Made by a program: the position numbers and the translations under genes
The notes under the pieces: model-generated
Database searches by the model: none
Told to the model about the DNA's origin: nothing
The model's input: only the letters and a program-made list of their open reading frames with translations
Shown: positions 15,588 through 24,916 of the stretch, one piece after another
Position numbering within the stretch: position 1 is the first letter of the stretch
Layout: every line of letters starts with the position of its first letter
NCBI RefSeq assembly: GCF_900113005.1
Contig: NZ_FONW01000005.1
Span: forward strand, 62,001-126,000
Length of the DNA stretch: 64,000 nt
Source: Sunxiuqinia elliptica
Lineage (GTDB): Bacteria; Bacteroidota; Bacteroidia; Bacteroidales; Prolixibacteraceae
Reading direction: 5' to 3'

Positions 15588-17036
15588 TTATTTTCTCCAG
15601 AAAGCAGGGGAGAAGAGTACCAATACGGTGAAAAGCTCCAAACGCCCAAGCAGCATTAAGAAGGAAAGAAACCACTTTCCTACAGGTTGCACGTGGTGGA
15701 AGTTTTCTGCTGGTCCAACATTTCCTAAGCCCGGTCCAATATTCCCTAAAGAGGTGGCTACCGCTCCCATGGCTGACTCCATGTCGGGCTCAATCAATGT
15801 GAACAGGATTGTGCTGAAAAAGAAAATGATAAAATAGATCATGAAAAAAGCCAGCACATTGGTGATGATATGCTCTGATACCGACCGTTTGTTGAATCGA
15901 ACAGGAATTACTGCATTGGGGTGTAGCAGGCGACGAAGTTCGTAATAGCTGTTTTTCATCAGCAGGACAACTCGCATAATTTTGATACCGCCACCTGTTG
16001 ATCCGGCACTTCCTCCGAAGAAAAAGAGCGAAAAGATCAGGATGGTTAAGAAAGGATTCCACGTGAGGTAATCAGCCGTGGCAAACCCTGTTGTTGTGAT
16101 GATGGATACAACCTGAAACAAGGAATCGCGAAATGCCTGTTCGTAGCCCAACTGGGTTGAAACCAATAGTCCGCTGAAGATAACAGCGGTAAAGCCGACA
16201 ATAAACAGGACGTAATATTTGAATTCTTCATTTTTAAATACTTTCTCAAATTTACCATGAATAGCCAGGTAGGACAGGGTGAAATTGGTTCCAGCCACAA
16301 ACATGAAAAAGATGATCACATACTGGATGAATGGTGAAGACCAGTAGGCCACCGAGGCTTGCTTGGTGGAATAACCGCCAGTAGCCATGGTGGTAAATGA
16401 ATGGTTTACAGCATCAAATAAGGTCATTCCTCCTGCCCATAAAAGCAGGGTTTCAGCAACGGTAAATCCCAGGTAGATAATCCACAGACTCTTTGCTGTT
16501 TGCTGAATACGAGGACTAATTTTATCGGGTGTTGGTCCCGGAACTTCTGCAGCAAAAAGCTGCATCCCACCAATTCCAAAAACCGGCAATATAGCCAAGG
16601 ATAGTACGATAATCCCCATACCTCCCATCCATTGGGTCATGCTTCGCCAAAACAGAATCCCATTGGGGAGGGCTTCAATATCATTTAGGATTGACGATCC
16701 GGTGGTTGTAAAGCCGGACATTGTTTCGAAAAAAGCATTGGTTAGCGTCGGGATCGAGTCACTAAGCATATAGGGAAGACTTCCGAAAAAAGAGAAGACC
16801 ACCCAAACCAAGCTGACAATGACAAAGCCTTCATGCTTCCCGATTTTCTTTTCGGCTCCTTTGGTAAGAATGAGTGCCAATGAGCCAACGCCCATGCTGA
16901 TGAGTGCCGAATACAGCAAAGCCATCAGGCCGGCATCGTTGTAAATGGCGGAAACGCCCATTGCCAGGAGCATTGATACGCCTTCAACAAACAATAAGAA
17001 CCCCAGAATCCTAAAGACTATTTTGAAGTTAAGCAT
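15588..17036 (-). CDS. trkH: TrkH/KtrB-type potassium transporter, membrane subunit
   Basis: The 482-residue protein has about ten transmembrane helices arranged as four M1-P-M2 repeats. The four selectivity-filter loops are visible: SGFTTTGSS, TTMATGGYS, ITTTGFATAD and SLGNIGPGLG. Each has the central Gly that lines the potassium pore. It lies 12 bp downstream of trkA, giving the usual regulator-channel operon. Convergent with the YrdC gene; no terminator with a clear stem was seen between them. The C-terminal FSPAFWRK is a common TrkH ending. Confidence 0.96.
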   Translation of the reverse strand: MLNFKIVFRILGFLLFVEGVSMLLAMGVSAIYNDAGLMALLYSALISMGVGSLALILTKGAEKKIGKHEGFVIVSLVWVVFSFFGSLPYMLSDSIPTLTNAFFETMSGFTTTGSSILNDIEALPNGILFWRSMTQWMGGMGIIVLSLAILPVFGIGGMQLFAAEVPGPTPDKISPRIQQTAKSLWIIYLGFTVAETLLLWAGGMTLFDAVNHSFTTMATGGYSTKQASVAYWSSPFIQYVIIFFMFVAGTNFTLSYLAIHGKFEKVFKNEEFKYYVLFIVGFTAVIFSGLLVSTQLGYEQAFRDSLFQVVSIITTTGFATADYLTWNPFLTILIFSLFFFGGSAGSTGGGIKIMRVVLLMKNSYYELRRLLHPNAVIPVRFNKRSVSEHIITNVLAFFMIYFIIFFFSTILFTLIEPDMESAMGAVATSLGNIGPGLGNVGPAENFHHVQPVGKWFLSFLMLLGRLELFTVLVLFSPAFWRK

Positions 17037-17048
17037 GAGAGCATGAAA

Positions 17049-18383
17049 TTATTTGAAATACTTATCGAGCTTTTTAATGGCTGACGGCAAGGCGAAGACA
17101 ACAACTTTGTCGTTTTCCTGAATGTGAGTATCGCCCTTTGCAACAAAACCTTTTGTTCCTCTAATATATCCTCCAATTTTAGCATCATCAGGGAATGCTA
17201 AATCCCGAATTGGGTGCTCCGTAATTTTTGAGCCTTCTTTGGCAATAAATTCAAAAACTTCGGCGTCGGAGGCTGTCAAACACTTGGCCTGCGCCACTTT
17301 TGCTCCCAAAGTATATTTATAGATGTAGCTTGCTGCAATCAATTTTTTATTAATGATACTACCAATATCCATGCTTTCAGCAATGCCCATAAAGTCGATG
17401 TTTTCCACTTCGGCAACGGTACGTTTTACGCCCATTGTTTTCGCTAGGTGACAAGACAGAATATTGGTTTCAGAGTTTCCGGTTACAGCAATAAAGGCAT
17501 CCATGCGTTCAATTCGTTCTTCTTTTAGCAAGTCCAGGTTCCTGCCATCCCCTTGAATAACCAAGATGTTTTCAAAGCGATCTGCGACTTTCTGACTACG
17601 AACCTTATCGCTTTCAATAACTTTGATGTTGTAGCTGTCTCCTAAGCGTTCAACAGTCTTTTGAGCAATCCGGCTTCCTCCTAAAATCATTACATTTCGA
17701 ACGGCAAAGATTTCTTTTCCAGCCATTTCGAATACCCGGTTTTGATTGGCCCGGGTGGTAATGAAGAAGACAATGTCGCCATTCATAATCATATCTTTCC
17801 CGTAAGGAATGATTGTTTCGCTTTCGCGGTTGATGGCTACTGCTCGGATATCATTATTTACACTGGTAAGGTCTTCAAGTGTCTTGTTCAGAATGGGGGC
17901 ATTTTCGCGAATCTTGACTCCCATCAAGATCAGTTTTCCTTGCGAAAATTCGATCATTTGCCGGGTTCCAACCTGCTTTACCGAGGAGGCAATTTCTTTG
18001 GCGGCCAGGCTTTCAGGATAGATTAACTCGTCAACCCCCAGGTTTAAGAGCTTTTCTCGATACTTATCAGTTAAATACTCTCCCTGGTTGATCCGCGCAA
18101 CAGTACGTTGAACCCCCATATCTTTAGCCTGAACGCAGGCAAAGATATTGCGTTCTTCGTAAGGGGTTACTGCAATAAACAAATCTGCTTTTGAAAGGCC
18201 GGTTTCTTTTAGGTCCCGGAACGAATTTGCATAACCAGTGATCGTGAGTAGATCCACTTGACTGGAAATGTGATGCAACTTATCGGCATCTTCGTCCATC
18301 AAGACGATGTCGTGGTCTTCCTTGCTCAGCATTTTGGCAAGGTGCGTACCAACTTCACCAGCGCCAACAATAACAACCTTCAT
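17049..18383 (-). CDS. trkA: TrkA potassium-uptake regulatory subunit
   Basis: A 444-residue cytoplasmic protein with two RCK (KTN) domains, each followed by a TrkA-C domain. Nucleotide-binding loops are VGAGEVGTHLAKML at about 5-18 and LGGSRIAQKTVERL at about 234-247; acidic residues ending the second strands (MDED, ESDK) favour NAD(H). TrkA-C regions lie near 140-220 and 365-444. It gates TrkH, the next gene, 12 bp downstream. The two-domain length is normal for TrkA rather than the single-domain KtrA. Confidence 0.96.
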   Translation of the reverse strand: MKVVIVGAGEVGTHLAKMLSKEDHDIVLMDEDADKLHHISSQVDLLTITGYANSFRDLKETGLSKADLFIAVTPYEERNIFACVQAKDMGVQRTVARINQGEYLTDKYREKLLNLGVDELIYPESLAAKEIASSVKQVGTRQMIEFSQGKLILMGVKIRENAPILNKTLEDLTSVNNDIRAVAINRESETIIPYGKDMIMNGDIVFFITTRANQNRVFEMAGKEIFAVRNVMILGGSRIAQKTVERLGDSYNIKVIESDKVRSQKVADRFENILVIQGDGRNLDLLKEERIERMDAFIAVTGNSETNILSCHLAKTMGVKRTVAEVENIDFMGIAESMDIGSIINKKLIAASYIYKYTLGAKVAQAKCLTASDAEVFEFIAKEGSKITEHPIRDLAFPDDAKIGGYIRGTKGFVAKGDTHIQENDKVVVFALPSAIKKLDKYFK

Positions 18384-18511
18384 AATTACGTTACTCCTTT
18401 TTTCAAAAATTCAGCCTGGTAAAGTAAGGTATAAACAACAATTTCAACAAATTTAAACATGCTTTTCGGCTGCTTTGCTTTGCCGAACGAACGCTTCGTT
18501 ATTGCATGTGA

Positions 18512-20485
18512 TTATAAATCAATGGTAAACGTCTGTTGTCTTCTCCTGTGATAATTATTTAACATTGTTCCTTTTTGCCTGGCTGAATCTAACTTCATGT
18601 GTAACAATAAACTCCAATATTTGTGTTCTCCTTTTTCGAGGATATAGTTCTGCATAGGCTGCTTATCTATACGTTCTTTATATTGAAATGTTTGGTTAAT
18701 GAATACGATTGTACCTTGGTCAATAACCAAATCCGACGTTTGAAAGGAAGCACAGGTGTCTGGATACAAGATGATGGGTTGATTGAGCTGAAGTTCTCGA
18801 GTTACAGCTTGAATCGGAGGCTGTTTCCTTGGAGTTTTGGTCAATAGCAGCAGGTAGTTGTTTCGGCCATTAATCAGCTGAATGGCTTGGTGACGAGCAT
18901 AAATGATACAAGCTCTTTGCTCAAAGAGCTGTTGTTTTTGCCAAAGGCCTGCTATTAGAAAGATCAGGTAGAAACTTAAGGTGGCAAACAAGAAGGCTTT
19001 GCGTTTTAGCTTGATGAAAAAGATTAGGCTGACGAGCATGCCTGCAAGGAATGCTAGCTGGGAGTTGCTGATGCTGATGTTTTCAATTAGCGAGTAGGGG
19101 AGTTGGTCAATTTGTTTCAGCGCAAAGAGTGTGATTTGGGTAACACCTGATAATGCCCAGGCAATAGCTGATGATAGCATCTCCAAGGGAATACTCAGGA
19201 AGAACAGCAAGGTTCCTCCAAGTATGAGATAAGCTGCTGGAAGAACAATAAAATTACTTAGCCAGAAGAAAACCGGGAATTGATGAAAATAATAGATTGA
19301 TAAAGCAAAGGTGCCTAGTTGTGCTGCAAATGAAACGCAGAATAATTGCCAGGCTTTAGTGAGTAGCTTATTCTTAGGATGAATGAGTCGTTCGAGCCGA
19401 GGATAAAAGAAAACAATACTGGTTACAGCAGCATAAGAGAGTTGAAATCCCACTTCAAAAATTAGCCGTGGATTGATTAGTAATAGCAGGAAGGCTGATG
19501 CAGCAATGGAGTTGTAAATGGAGCTTGGGCGTCGCATGCTGTTGCCAATCAAAATAAAGGAAAACATTACGGTTGCTCGTTGCACCGAGGGGGAGAATCC
19601 GGTTAGTAAGGCATAAGCCCAAAGCAGCGCAGCTATCAATAATACAAAGCAGACTTGTCCTAAGCGCGACCGTTTGAGAAATCCCAAGAGCTGCGATAGA
19701 AAAAGAAAGATCATTCCAACATGTAAGCCGGATACCGCTAAAACATGCATGGCTCCTGTTGATGCAAAATACGAACGGGTTTCCGGGGCTAATTCTTTGC
19801 GGTAGCCTAGTGTAAGGGCCGAAATTACCTGAACAACTTCTTGATTGTCGATGTGTTCATGAAGCAGGCAGATCAGTTTTCCTCGAAAGACTTCTGCTTG
19901 TAATTTTAATGAGAAGGTTTCGAGTGTGGTTAATGGGTAGTAATTTGTTGAAGGAATATACGTGCTGAAAAAGACCTGGCGGTTGGCCATGAATCGACGA
20001 TAGTTAAATGCAAAGGGCTCTCCGGAGTTTTGAATGCGCTGAAGTTGGCTGTTGATAGCCAGTCGATCTCCTGGTTTTAGTTTGGTTGCAGCATCGGTTT
20101 TTTCAAAATAAGCCAGTACTTGTCGATTATGAAGATAGCTTGAGTCTGCTTGTTCAATACGAATGAGACATTGGTATGAATTGGGTTTGGGTGTTGGGGA
20201 GTCTAATACTTGGGCAACATACTTGTGTCCTTGATGCTGTTCAGGTAATTGGGTGGTGCGAATCGAAAAAGAAGCGAGAACGACGATGGCTAAAGCAAGG
20301 AGGGAGGAAGCGAAGAAATCAAAAGGGGATGCTTTGCTTTTGATTTTTGAAAGAGCCAAAAGCAAAGCAAGCCCGAGTAAGCATACAACAGCTATTCTAT
20401 GTTCCGGGACGTAAAATCCAAGGAGTAAGCCCAGTAACCAAAAGCTGAGAATCCGGATGAATGGGTTGTTCAGGAAAAAGTTCAC
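18512..20485 (-). CDS. comEC: ComEC/Rec2-family DNA-uptake channel, without metallo-beta-lactamase domain
   Basis: A 657-residue membrane protein starting with GTG. Residues about 1-70 are hydrophobic, about 80-190 form the DUF4131 OB-like domain (YVAQVLDSPTPKPNSY), and about 220-500 the competence domain with the signature MHVLAVSGLHVGMIF and further helices. The C-terminal domain (about 525-657) is short and has no HxHxDH metal site, so the nuclease-like lactamase domain of long ComEC proteins is absent, as is usual in Bacteroidota. It would transport single-stranded DNA across the inner membrane during natural transformation. Confidence 0.92.
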   Translation of the reverse strand: MNFFLNNPFIRILSFWLLGLLLGFYVPEHRIAVVCLLGLALLLALSKIKSKASPFDFFASSLLALAIVVLASFSIRTTQLPEQHQGHKYVAQVLDSPTPKPNSYQCLIRIEQADSSYLHNRQVLAYFEKTDAATKLKPGDRLAINSQLQRIQNSGEPFAFNYRRFMANRQVFFSTYIPSTNYYPLTTLETFSLKLQAEVFRGKLICLLHEHIDNQEVVQVISALTLGYRKELAPETRSYFASTGAMHVLAVSGLHVGMIFLFLSQLLGFLKRSRLGQVCFVLLIAALLWAYALLTGFSPSVQRATVMFSFILIGNSMRRPSSIYNSIAASAFLLLLINPRLIFEVGFQLSYAAVTSIVFFYPRLERLIHPKNKLLTKAWQLFCVSFAAQLGTFALSIYYFHQFPVFFWLSNFIVLPAAYLILGGTLLFFLSIPLEMLSSAIAWALSGVTQITLFALKQIDQLPYSLIENISISNSQLAFLAGMLVSLIFFIKLKRKAFLFATLSFYLIFLIAGLWQKQQLFEQRACIIYARHQAIQLINGRNNYLLLLTKTPRKQPPIQAVTRELQLNQPIILYPDTCASFQTSDLVIDQGTIVFINQTFQYKERIDKQPMQNYILEKGEHKYWSLLLHMKLDSARQKGTMLNNYHRRRQQTFTIDL

Positions 20486-20599
20486 AGTTCTTTGTTTTAT
20501 AACTGCTTACGTTTTTCCTTCGTCACGGTTTACAAAATTCAATTTATTTTGACGAAGCGAACAAAAATCGTGATGAACTCCGGGCGATCTTTTATAAAG

Positions 20600-21160
20600 C
20601 TACTTTTTCCCAGGTAAAACAATCCGGTATGAAGTACGAACTTTTCCCTTGGTGATGGCGGTTAATTTTCCTTTAAGGAGCCTTTTTCGCAGTGGGTTGA
20701 GATGATCAATCAGTAGTTTCCCATCCAAGTGATCGTATTCATGCTGAATCACCCGGGCTGCAAAACCACCATACTCTTCGATGTGCTCTTCCAGGTTTTC
20801 GTCAAGGTACTTGATTTTGACATGCTCGGGGCGGCTAACATCTTCACGGATTTCTGGTAAGCTAAGACATCCTTCATTCATTACCCATTCGTCTCCTGTT
20901 CGTTCAAGTATCTCTGGGTTGATGAATGCTTTTTTGAATCCTTCCAACTCAGGTTCTTCATCGGCTGCCGAACTGGCATCAACAACAAAAACACGAAGTG
21001 ATTTTCCAATTTGAGGGGCAGCAAGCCCAACACCATCTGAGTGGTACATGGTTTCAAACATGTTTTCAATAAATTCATTAAGCCCTTCAAAATCCTTGTC
21101 TATTGGCTGGGCAACTTTGCGCAAAAGAGGATCTCCATATACGGTTATCGGATAAATCAT
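20600..21160 (-). CDS. def: peptide deformylase
   Basis: The 186-residue protein has all three deformylase motifs: GVGLAAPQIGK (about 43-53), EGCLSLPE (about 96-103, with the metal-ligand Cys), and QHEYDHLDGKLLID (about 138-151, with the two metal-ligand His and catalytic Glu). It removes the formyl group from nascent proteins. Its start overlaps the stop of ruvX by 4 bp (ATGA), so the two are translationally coupled. Confidence 0.97.
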   Translation of the reverse strand: MIYPITVYGDPLLRKVAQPIDKDFEGLNEFIENMFETMYHSDGVGLAAPQIGKSLRVFVVDASSAADEEPELEGFKKAFINPEILERTGDEWVMNEGCLSLPEIREDVSRPEHVKIKYLDENLEEHIEEYGGFAARVIQHEYDHLDGKLLIDHLNPLRKRLLKGKLTAITKGKVRTSYRIVLPGKK

Positions 21161-21579
21161 GATCTGTATTTTTGTTGTTCCATGTACGATTGAAGGATAA
21201 TGGTTGCACTAACGGCATCAATCGTACCTTTATTTTGTCTGTCTTTCTTTTTCAGGCCTGCATCAAGCATGGTCTGAAAGGCCATCTTTGAGGTAAATCT
21301 TTCGTCAACTTGCTCAATGGGCATGTCGGGAAACAATTTCTGAAAACGCTTCAAAAATGGGTTGATATACAGAACGGCTTCTGAGGCTTCATTGTTCATT
21401 TGAAGCGGATAACCGATAATGACTTTTTCGACATTTTCTTTTTCAAAATAGTCTTTTAGAAAATCTAAAATATCGTGAGTTCTGACTGTCGTGAGTTTGT
21501 TGGCGATAAGCTGCAACGGATCAGTAACAGCAAGCCCTACACGTTTTCTTCCGTAATCAATCGCTAGTATTCTACCCAT
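21157..21579 (-). CDS. ruvX: RuvX/YqgF, Holliday-junction resolvase-like RNase
   Basis: A 140-residue RNase-H-fold protein. The first catalytic Asp lies in GRILAIDYGRKRVGLAVTD (1-20 region), the second acid in KVIIGYPLQMNNEAS, with the supporting block VDERFTSKMA and the C-terminal IDAVSATIILQSYM holding the last Asp. YqgF is implicated in 16S rRNA 5'-end processing. It is first in a two-gene operon with def, with a 4-bp overlap. Confidence 0.95.
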   Translation of the reverse strand: MGRILAIDYGRKRVGLAVTDPLQLIANKLTTVRTHDILDFLKDYFEKENVEKVIIGYPLQMNNEASEAVLYINPFLKRFQKLFPDMPIEQVDERFTSKMAFQTMLDAGLKKKDRQNKGTIDAVSATIILQSYMEQQKYRS

Positions 21580-21788
21580 GTTTAAAAGAATTGCTGCAAA
21601 ATTAATATTCTCAAATCAGAATGAAAGTACAAGTTTGATAAAAAAGCTTTTCTGATCGTTTTGTTAACTTCTTGGTAACTAGTTTTTTCATTTTTTGGCA
21701 TATCCTTTGCATAGAATCAGTCAACTGATTACCGGTAAATGCAGGCACCAGAGCAAATGAATTATTAACTAAAAAAAAACTGGAAGCC

Positions 21789-22535
21789 ATGAGAAGAAGA
21801 AAAATGAGACTGATTGCTACGATGATTACTCTGGCGGCGGTCATGTTAAGCGTAAACGCTGAAGCACAAAGAAGAGAGACTGGCTCGGACAGAGGCCGGA
21901 CAAATAAGGAAAGTAGACAGTATAGTAGTAAGAAGTATAATAACCAAAGAGCGGATCGTAACAGAAGGAGTTATTCTAATAGTGAGCGGTATTCAGATAG
22001 TCGGAAGCAAAACAATGCTTACCGAAACTCTGATAAACGTTATTACAAGAACGACAACAGATATCACAAGAACGATAAGCGGTATTCCAAGAATGACAAC
22101 CGATATCACAGGAATGAACGTTCTTATCATCACAAAAGAGATGCTCATTGGGATCGACACAAGCATAAGTCGTACTACTACACCAAAAAGTATGGGCATA
22201 AACATTATCGCTACGACCGTCGCTATGAATACAATCATCCAAGATACGGGCATGTTTACAAGCGTTTTTATTCGAAGCCGGTAAGGGTTAGGCATCATCA
22301 CCATGGCGACTTTTATTTCTATGGGGGCCATTATTATAGGCACCATCGCGGAGTAGGCTATGTTAGAGTCGAGTTTCCTAGTCATCTGGTGTTTGATTAT
22401 TTACCGTTCGAATGTGAGCAAGTTTGGGTAGGGCCTAACGCTTATTATCAGTATGGCGATATGGTTTTTGAGCGTTGCGATCACGGCTTCCGCTTAGCTC
22501 CTAAAATTGATATTCATATTTCAACCCATTTCTAA
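21789..22535 (+). CDS. exported Arg/His/Tyr-rich low-complexity protein
   Basis: A 248-residue protein with a signal peptide (residues 1-26, ending LSVNAEA). Residues 30-190 are extraordinarily rich in Arg, Tyr, His, Asn and Lys. Residues 80-114 are a near-perfect heptad repeat: NSDKRYY, KNDNRYH, KNDKRYS, KNDNRYH, RNERSYH. A HRHKHKSYYY-like segment and two short His runs follow. The last 60 residues are more ordinary (VRVEFPSHLVFDYLP, VWVGPNAYYQYGD) and may fold. The composition suggests binding of metal, polyanion or cell-wall material after export. I know no characterised homologue. A terminator follows directly. Confidence 0.8.
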   Translation: MRRRKMRLIATMITLAAVMLSVNAEAQRRETGSDRGRTNKESRQYSSKKYNNQRADRNRRSYSNSERYSDSRKQNNAYRNSDKRYYKNDNRYHKNDKRYSKNDNRYHRNERSYHHKRDAHWDRHKHKSYYYTKKYGHKHYRYDRRYEYNHPRYGHVYKRFYSKPVRVRHHHHGDFYFYGGHYYRHHRGVGYVRVEFPSHLVFDYLPFECEQVWVGPNAYYQYGDMVFERCDHGFRLAPKIDIHISTHF

Positions 22536-22560
22536 TTACATAAAGTTGTTCTAAAAAAGA

Positions 22561-22590
22561 AAAAGCCATCATGCGAGCATGATGGCTTTT
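22561..22590. terminator. bidirectional terminator between the RYH-rich gene and pncA
   Basis: AAAAGCCATCATGC (22561-22574) and GCATGATGGCTTTT (22577-22590) form a perfect 14-bp stem with a 2-base gap, flanked by A-run and T-run. It lies between convergent genes and should serve both. Confidence 0.92.
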
Positions 22591-22608
22591 CTGTGTTGTC
22601 TTTTTGCA

Positions 22609-23142
22609 TTAAAATGACGGGATTAGTTTCGCTCCGGCTTGCTGCATAGCTGTCCAAGCTTGTTCTTCATCACCTGGTTTGGCTCGAACGCCAGCAACTG
22701 CATTCTGAATAACGGTTGTTTTAAATCCAGCCTTAAGGGCATCCAGTACCGTGTTTTTTACACAGTACTCAGTTGTTAAGCCACAAATGTATAGCTCCTT
22801 AACCTGCTTTTTTTGTAAGTATTTCTTCAGGTTAAGGCTGGTGGCTTCAAAGGCGGAGTAGCCGTCATCACTATCGCGGGTGCCTTTTTGTACGATTGTT
22901 GTGATTTTTTCGTGATTTAATTCTGATGGAAAATCAGCCCCAGCACTGTTGGCAACACAATGAACTGGCCATTGCTCAAAATGTACGGTCTTTTCCGGGT
23001 GCCAGTCTTTGGAGGCGACAACTAGTTCGAATTGATTTAGTAGTTGGTTAACAACGGGAATAATTTGATTTCCGTAGGGGGCTGGCAGAGCTCCTCCAGG
23101 AAGAAAATCATTTTGTAGATCGACAATAAGAAGCGCTTTCAT
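22609..23142 (-). CDS. pncA: nicotinamidase
   Basis: A 177-residue isochorismatase-fold amidase. Catalytic Asp8 lies in ALLIVDLQNDFLPGG; metal-binding residues in ASKDWHPEKTVHF and PVHCV; the catalytic Lys in IVQKGTRDSDDGYSAF; and the nucleophile Cys in GLTTEYCVKNTVLDA. It converts nicotinamide to nicotinate for NAD salvage. The next gene, 27 bp downstream on the same strand, encodes nicotinate phosphoribosyltransferase in the reverse order pncB-pncA of transcription, so both steps of the deamidating salvage pathway are encoded together. Confidence 0.94.
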   Translation of the reverse strand: MKALLIVDLQNDFLPGGALPAPYGNQIIPVVNQLLNQFELVVASKDWHPEKTVHFEQWPVHCVANSAGADFPSELNHEKITTIVQKGTRDSDDGYSAFEATSLNLKKYLQKKQVKELYICGLTTEYCVKNTVLDALKAGFKTTVIQNAVAGVRAKPGDEEQAWTAMQQAGAKLIPSF

Positions 23143-23169
23143 GATTCCAAATTTTGTCGGTTAATCGAA

Positions 23170-24591
23170 TTAAAATAAGTCTTTCTTCAAATATTGTTTC
23201 GCTAAGTCATTGCGGTTTTGCTGAAGCTTCTCGCTGATTCCTACCTTATAAACGTGTGGATTTAAAAATCGTTTATGTTCTTCAGTGAGTTGCTTAAGTC
23301 GCTTTTGAGTGTATTGAGCCACTTCTGCAGGAGTTTGTTTGCTCAGGATGTTTTTCCCATCATGCATGGCTTCTTGAATCAGCGATTCTTTGGTGTATTT
23401 TGAGATCTCTTTTTGCTTGTGCGGATCAGTCGGGTGATGAATAAATTCGTAGTCAGGTTCATCAGCGAACGAAATTCCATCGGCACCAAATAGGCCGTCC
23501 TGGTCGACAAACCGGTGGATGGCTTTAATGCCGGGCAAAGTCATTTTAGCAATATTTTCTGACACTTTGATAGAAGGAGTCCCGTCGAAATGAGCGAGTT
23601 TGTAAACGCCGTCCAAAGCCGCATCCTCTTTTCCTGCAGCTAAAGAAGTGCCGACTCCAAAAATGTCAATCGGTGCCCCTTGAGATAGCAAACTTTGAAT
23701 AATAATCTCATCCAATTGGTTGGATGCAACAATCTTCACATGTTGCAGGCCGGCGTCGTCAAGCAAGCGACGTGCTTTTTTACTTAAATAGGTTAAGTCT
23801 CCGCTGTCAAGCCTGACGGCAGCCAACTCATGCCCTTGTTGGTGCAGTTCGCGAGCTACAGTAATGGCATTCGGAATACCGCTTTTTAGGGTATCGTAGG
23901 TATCTACCAAAAGCGTGCACTCATCTGGGTAGTGTTTGGCATACGTTCTAAAAGCTTCCAGCTCATCGTCAAAACTCTGAATCCAGGAATGTGCCATGGT
24001 GCCACTGCTTTCCAAGTCAAAATAATAGGCACTGAATACATTCGAAGTGCTGTTAAATCCTCCGCTTACAGCTGCTTTACTGGCATGGACACCACCAAGT
24101 CCTTGGGCACGCCGAAGCCCAAATTCCATCAAAATACGGTCGCCGGCTGCCAGACGTATTCGGCTGGCTTTTGTCGCTATTAGCGATTCGAAATTGAGGA
24201 CATTCAACAAAAGGGTCTCAATCAATTGGGTTTCCAGAATAGTCCCTTCTACTCTTAATGTAGGTTCATAAGGAAAAACCAATTCTCCTTCCCGAACAGC
24301 ATGAATGTTTCCCTGAAAGCGGAATGTTCTTAGGTAATCAACAAACGAGGACTGAAATCCAATGGATAACAGATAGTCACAATCTTCAGGAGAAAAATGA
24401 AAGGCTTCAATCATTTCCAGTAGCGAACTAAGCCCTGAAAAAACAACATAGCTCCCTTTGTAGGGATTCTTTCTGAAGAAATAATCGAAACTAGCCCGTT
24501 TCAAGTGGCGGTTGCTTAAAAAATAGCCCTGAGCCATCGTTAACTCGTAGTGGTCAGTATAAAGGCCAATATTGTTTTGTATAGGTAACAT
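23170..24591 (-). CDS. pncB: nicotinate phosphoribosyltransferase
   Basis: I chose the ATG at 24591 (MLPIQNNIGLYTDHYELTMA), giving 473 residues, the normal length; the open frame continues upstream to 24855 but that part is basic, unconserved and lies in a promoter region. Family blocks include LYTDHYELTMAQGYF, FDYFFRKNPY, MEFGLRRAQG (with the Arg pair), VAAVRLDSGDL (PRPP site) and FGVGTSLAAG. It makes nicotinate mononucleotide from nicotinate and PRPP. pncA follows, so the pair forms an NAD-salvage operon. Confidence 0.95.
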   Translation of the reverse strand: MLPIQNNIGLYTDHYELTMAQGYFLSNRHLKRASFDYFFRKNPYKGSYVVFSGLSSLLEMIEAFHFSPEDCDYLLSIGFQSSFVDYLRTFRFQGNIHAVREGELVFPYEPTLRVEGTILETQLIETLLLNVLNFESLIATKASRIRLAAGDRILMEFGLRRAQGLGGVHASKAAVSGGFNSTSNVFSAYYFDLESSGTMAHSWIQSFDDELEAFRTYAKHYPDECTLLVDTYDTLKSGIPNAITVARELHQQGHELAAVRLDSGDLTYLSKKARRLLDDAGLQHVKIVASNQLDEIIIQSLLSQGAPIDIFGVGTSLAAGKEDAALDGVYKLAHFDGTPSIKVSENIAKMTLPGIKAIHRFVDQDGLFGADGISFADEPDYEFIHHPTDPHKQKEISKYTKESLIQEAMHDGKNILSKQTPAEVAQYTQKRLKQLTEEHKRFLNPHVYKVGISEKLQQNRNDLAKQYLKKDLF

Positions 24592-24916
24592 AGGAATAAA
24601 ATTTACGGGGTGACCGTTAAAATCAAAAACGTTGCAAATTACATATAAAAATACGGATGAGGTAACAGAACAGTTCGAAAGATCTTTTGTGAAATGAATT
24701 GAGGTGGTGATTTGTGGATTTCTTGCCTCATTGGGTGGGGAATTGGAAAGGAAAATGATTCGATATAAATAGAGCTTTTTTTTGAGGTGAAATCTTTTTA
24801 TGTTGATTGTCAGTATTTTGTTTGCTATTTTTACTCTGGGCCGTTTGTTCGGCATTGTCCTTGTAATCTGAGAAGAGACTATAGACTTGGAATTAGTAAC
24901 TTAAAACAATAATCGA
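24592..24916. other. divergent promoter region, pncB/osmC
   Basis: A 325-bp gene-free spacer between divergent genes. It is AT-rich and contains motifs near the Bacteroidota -7 element on both strands (for example GTAATTTGC on the reverse strand near 24635), but none with both a good -7 and -33. No dyad long enough to call an operator was found. Confidence 0.4.

Noticed and set aside
21976-22385. Long antisense frames opposite the RYH-rich gene
   Set aside because: They are mirror images of a strongly biased coding sequence; the forward frame has a signal peptide and a sensible terminator.
24592-24855. 88-residue N-terminal extension of PncB
   Set aside because: The extension is basic, unlike any PncB, and lies in the divergent promoter region; the ATG at 24591 gives the normal length.
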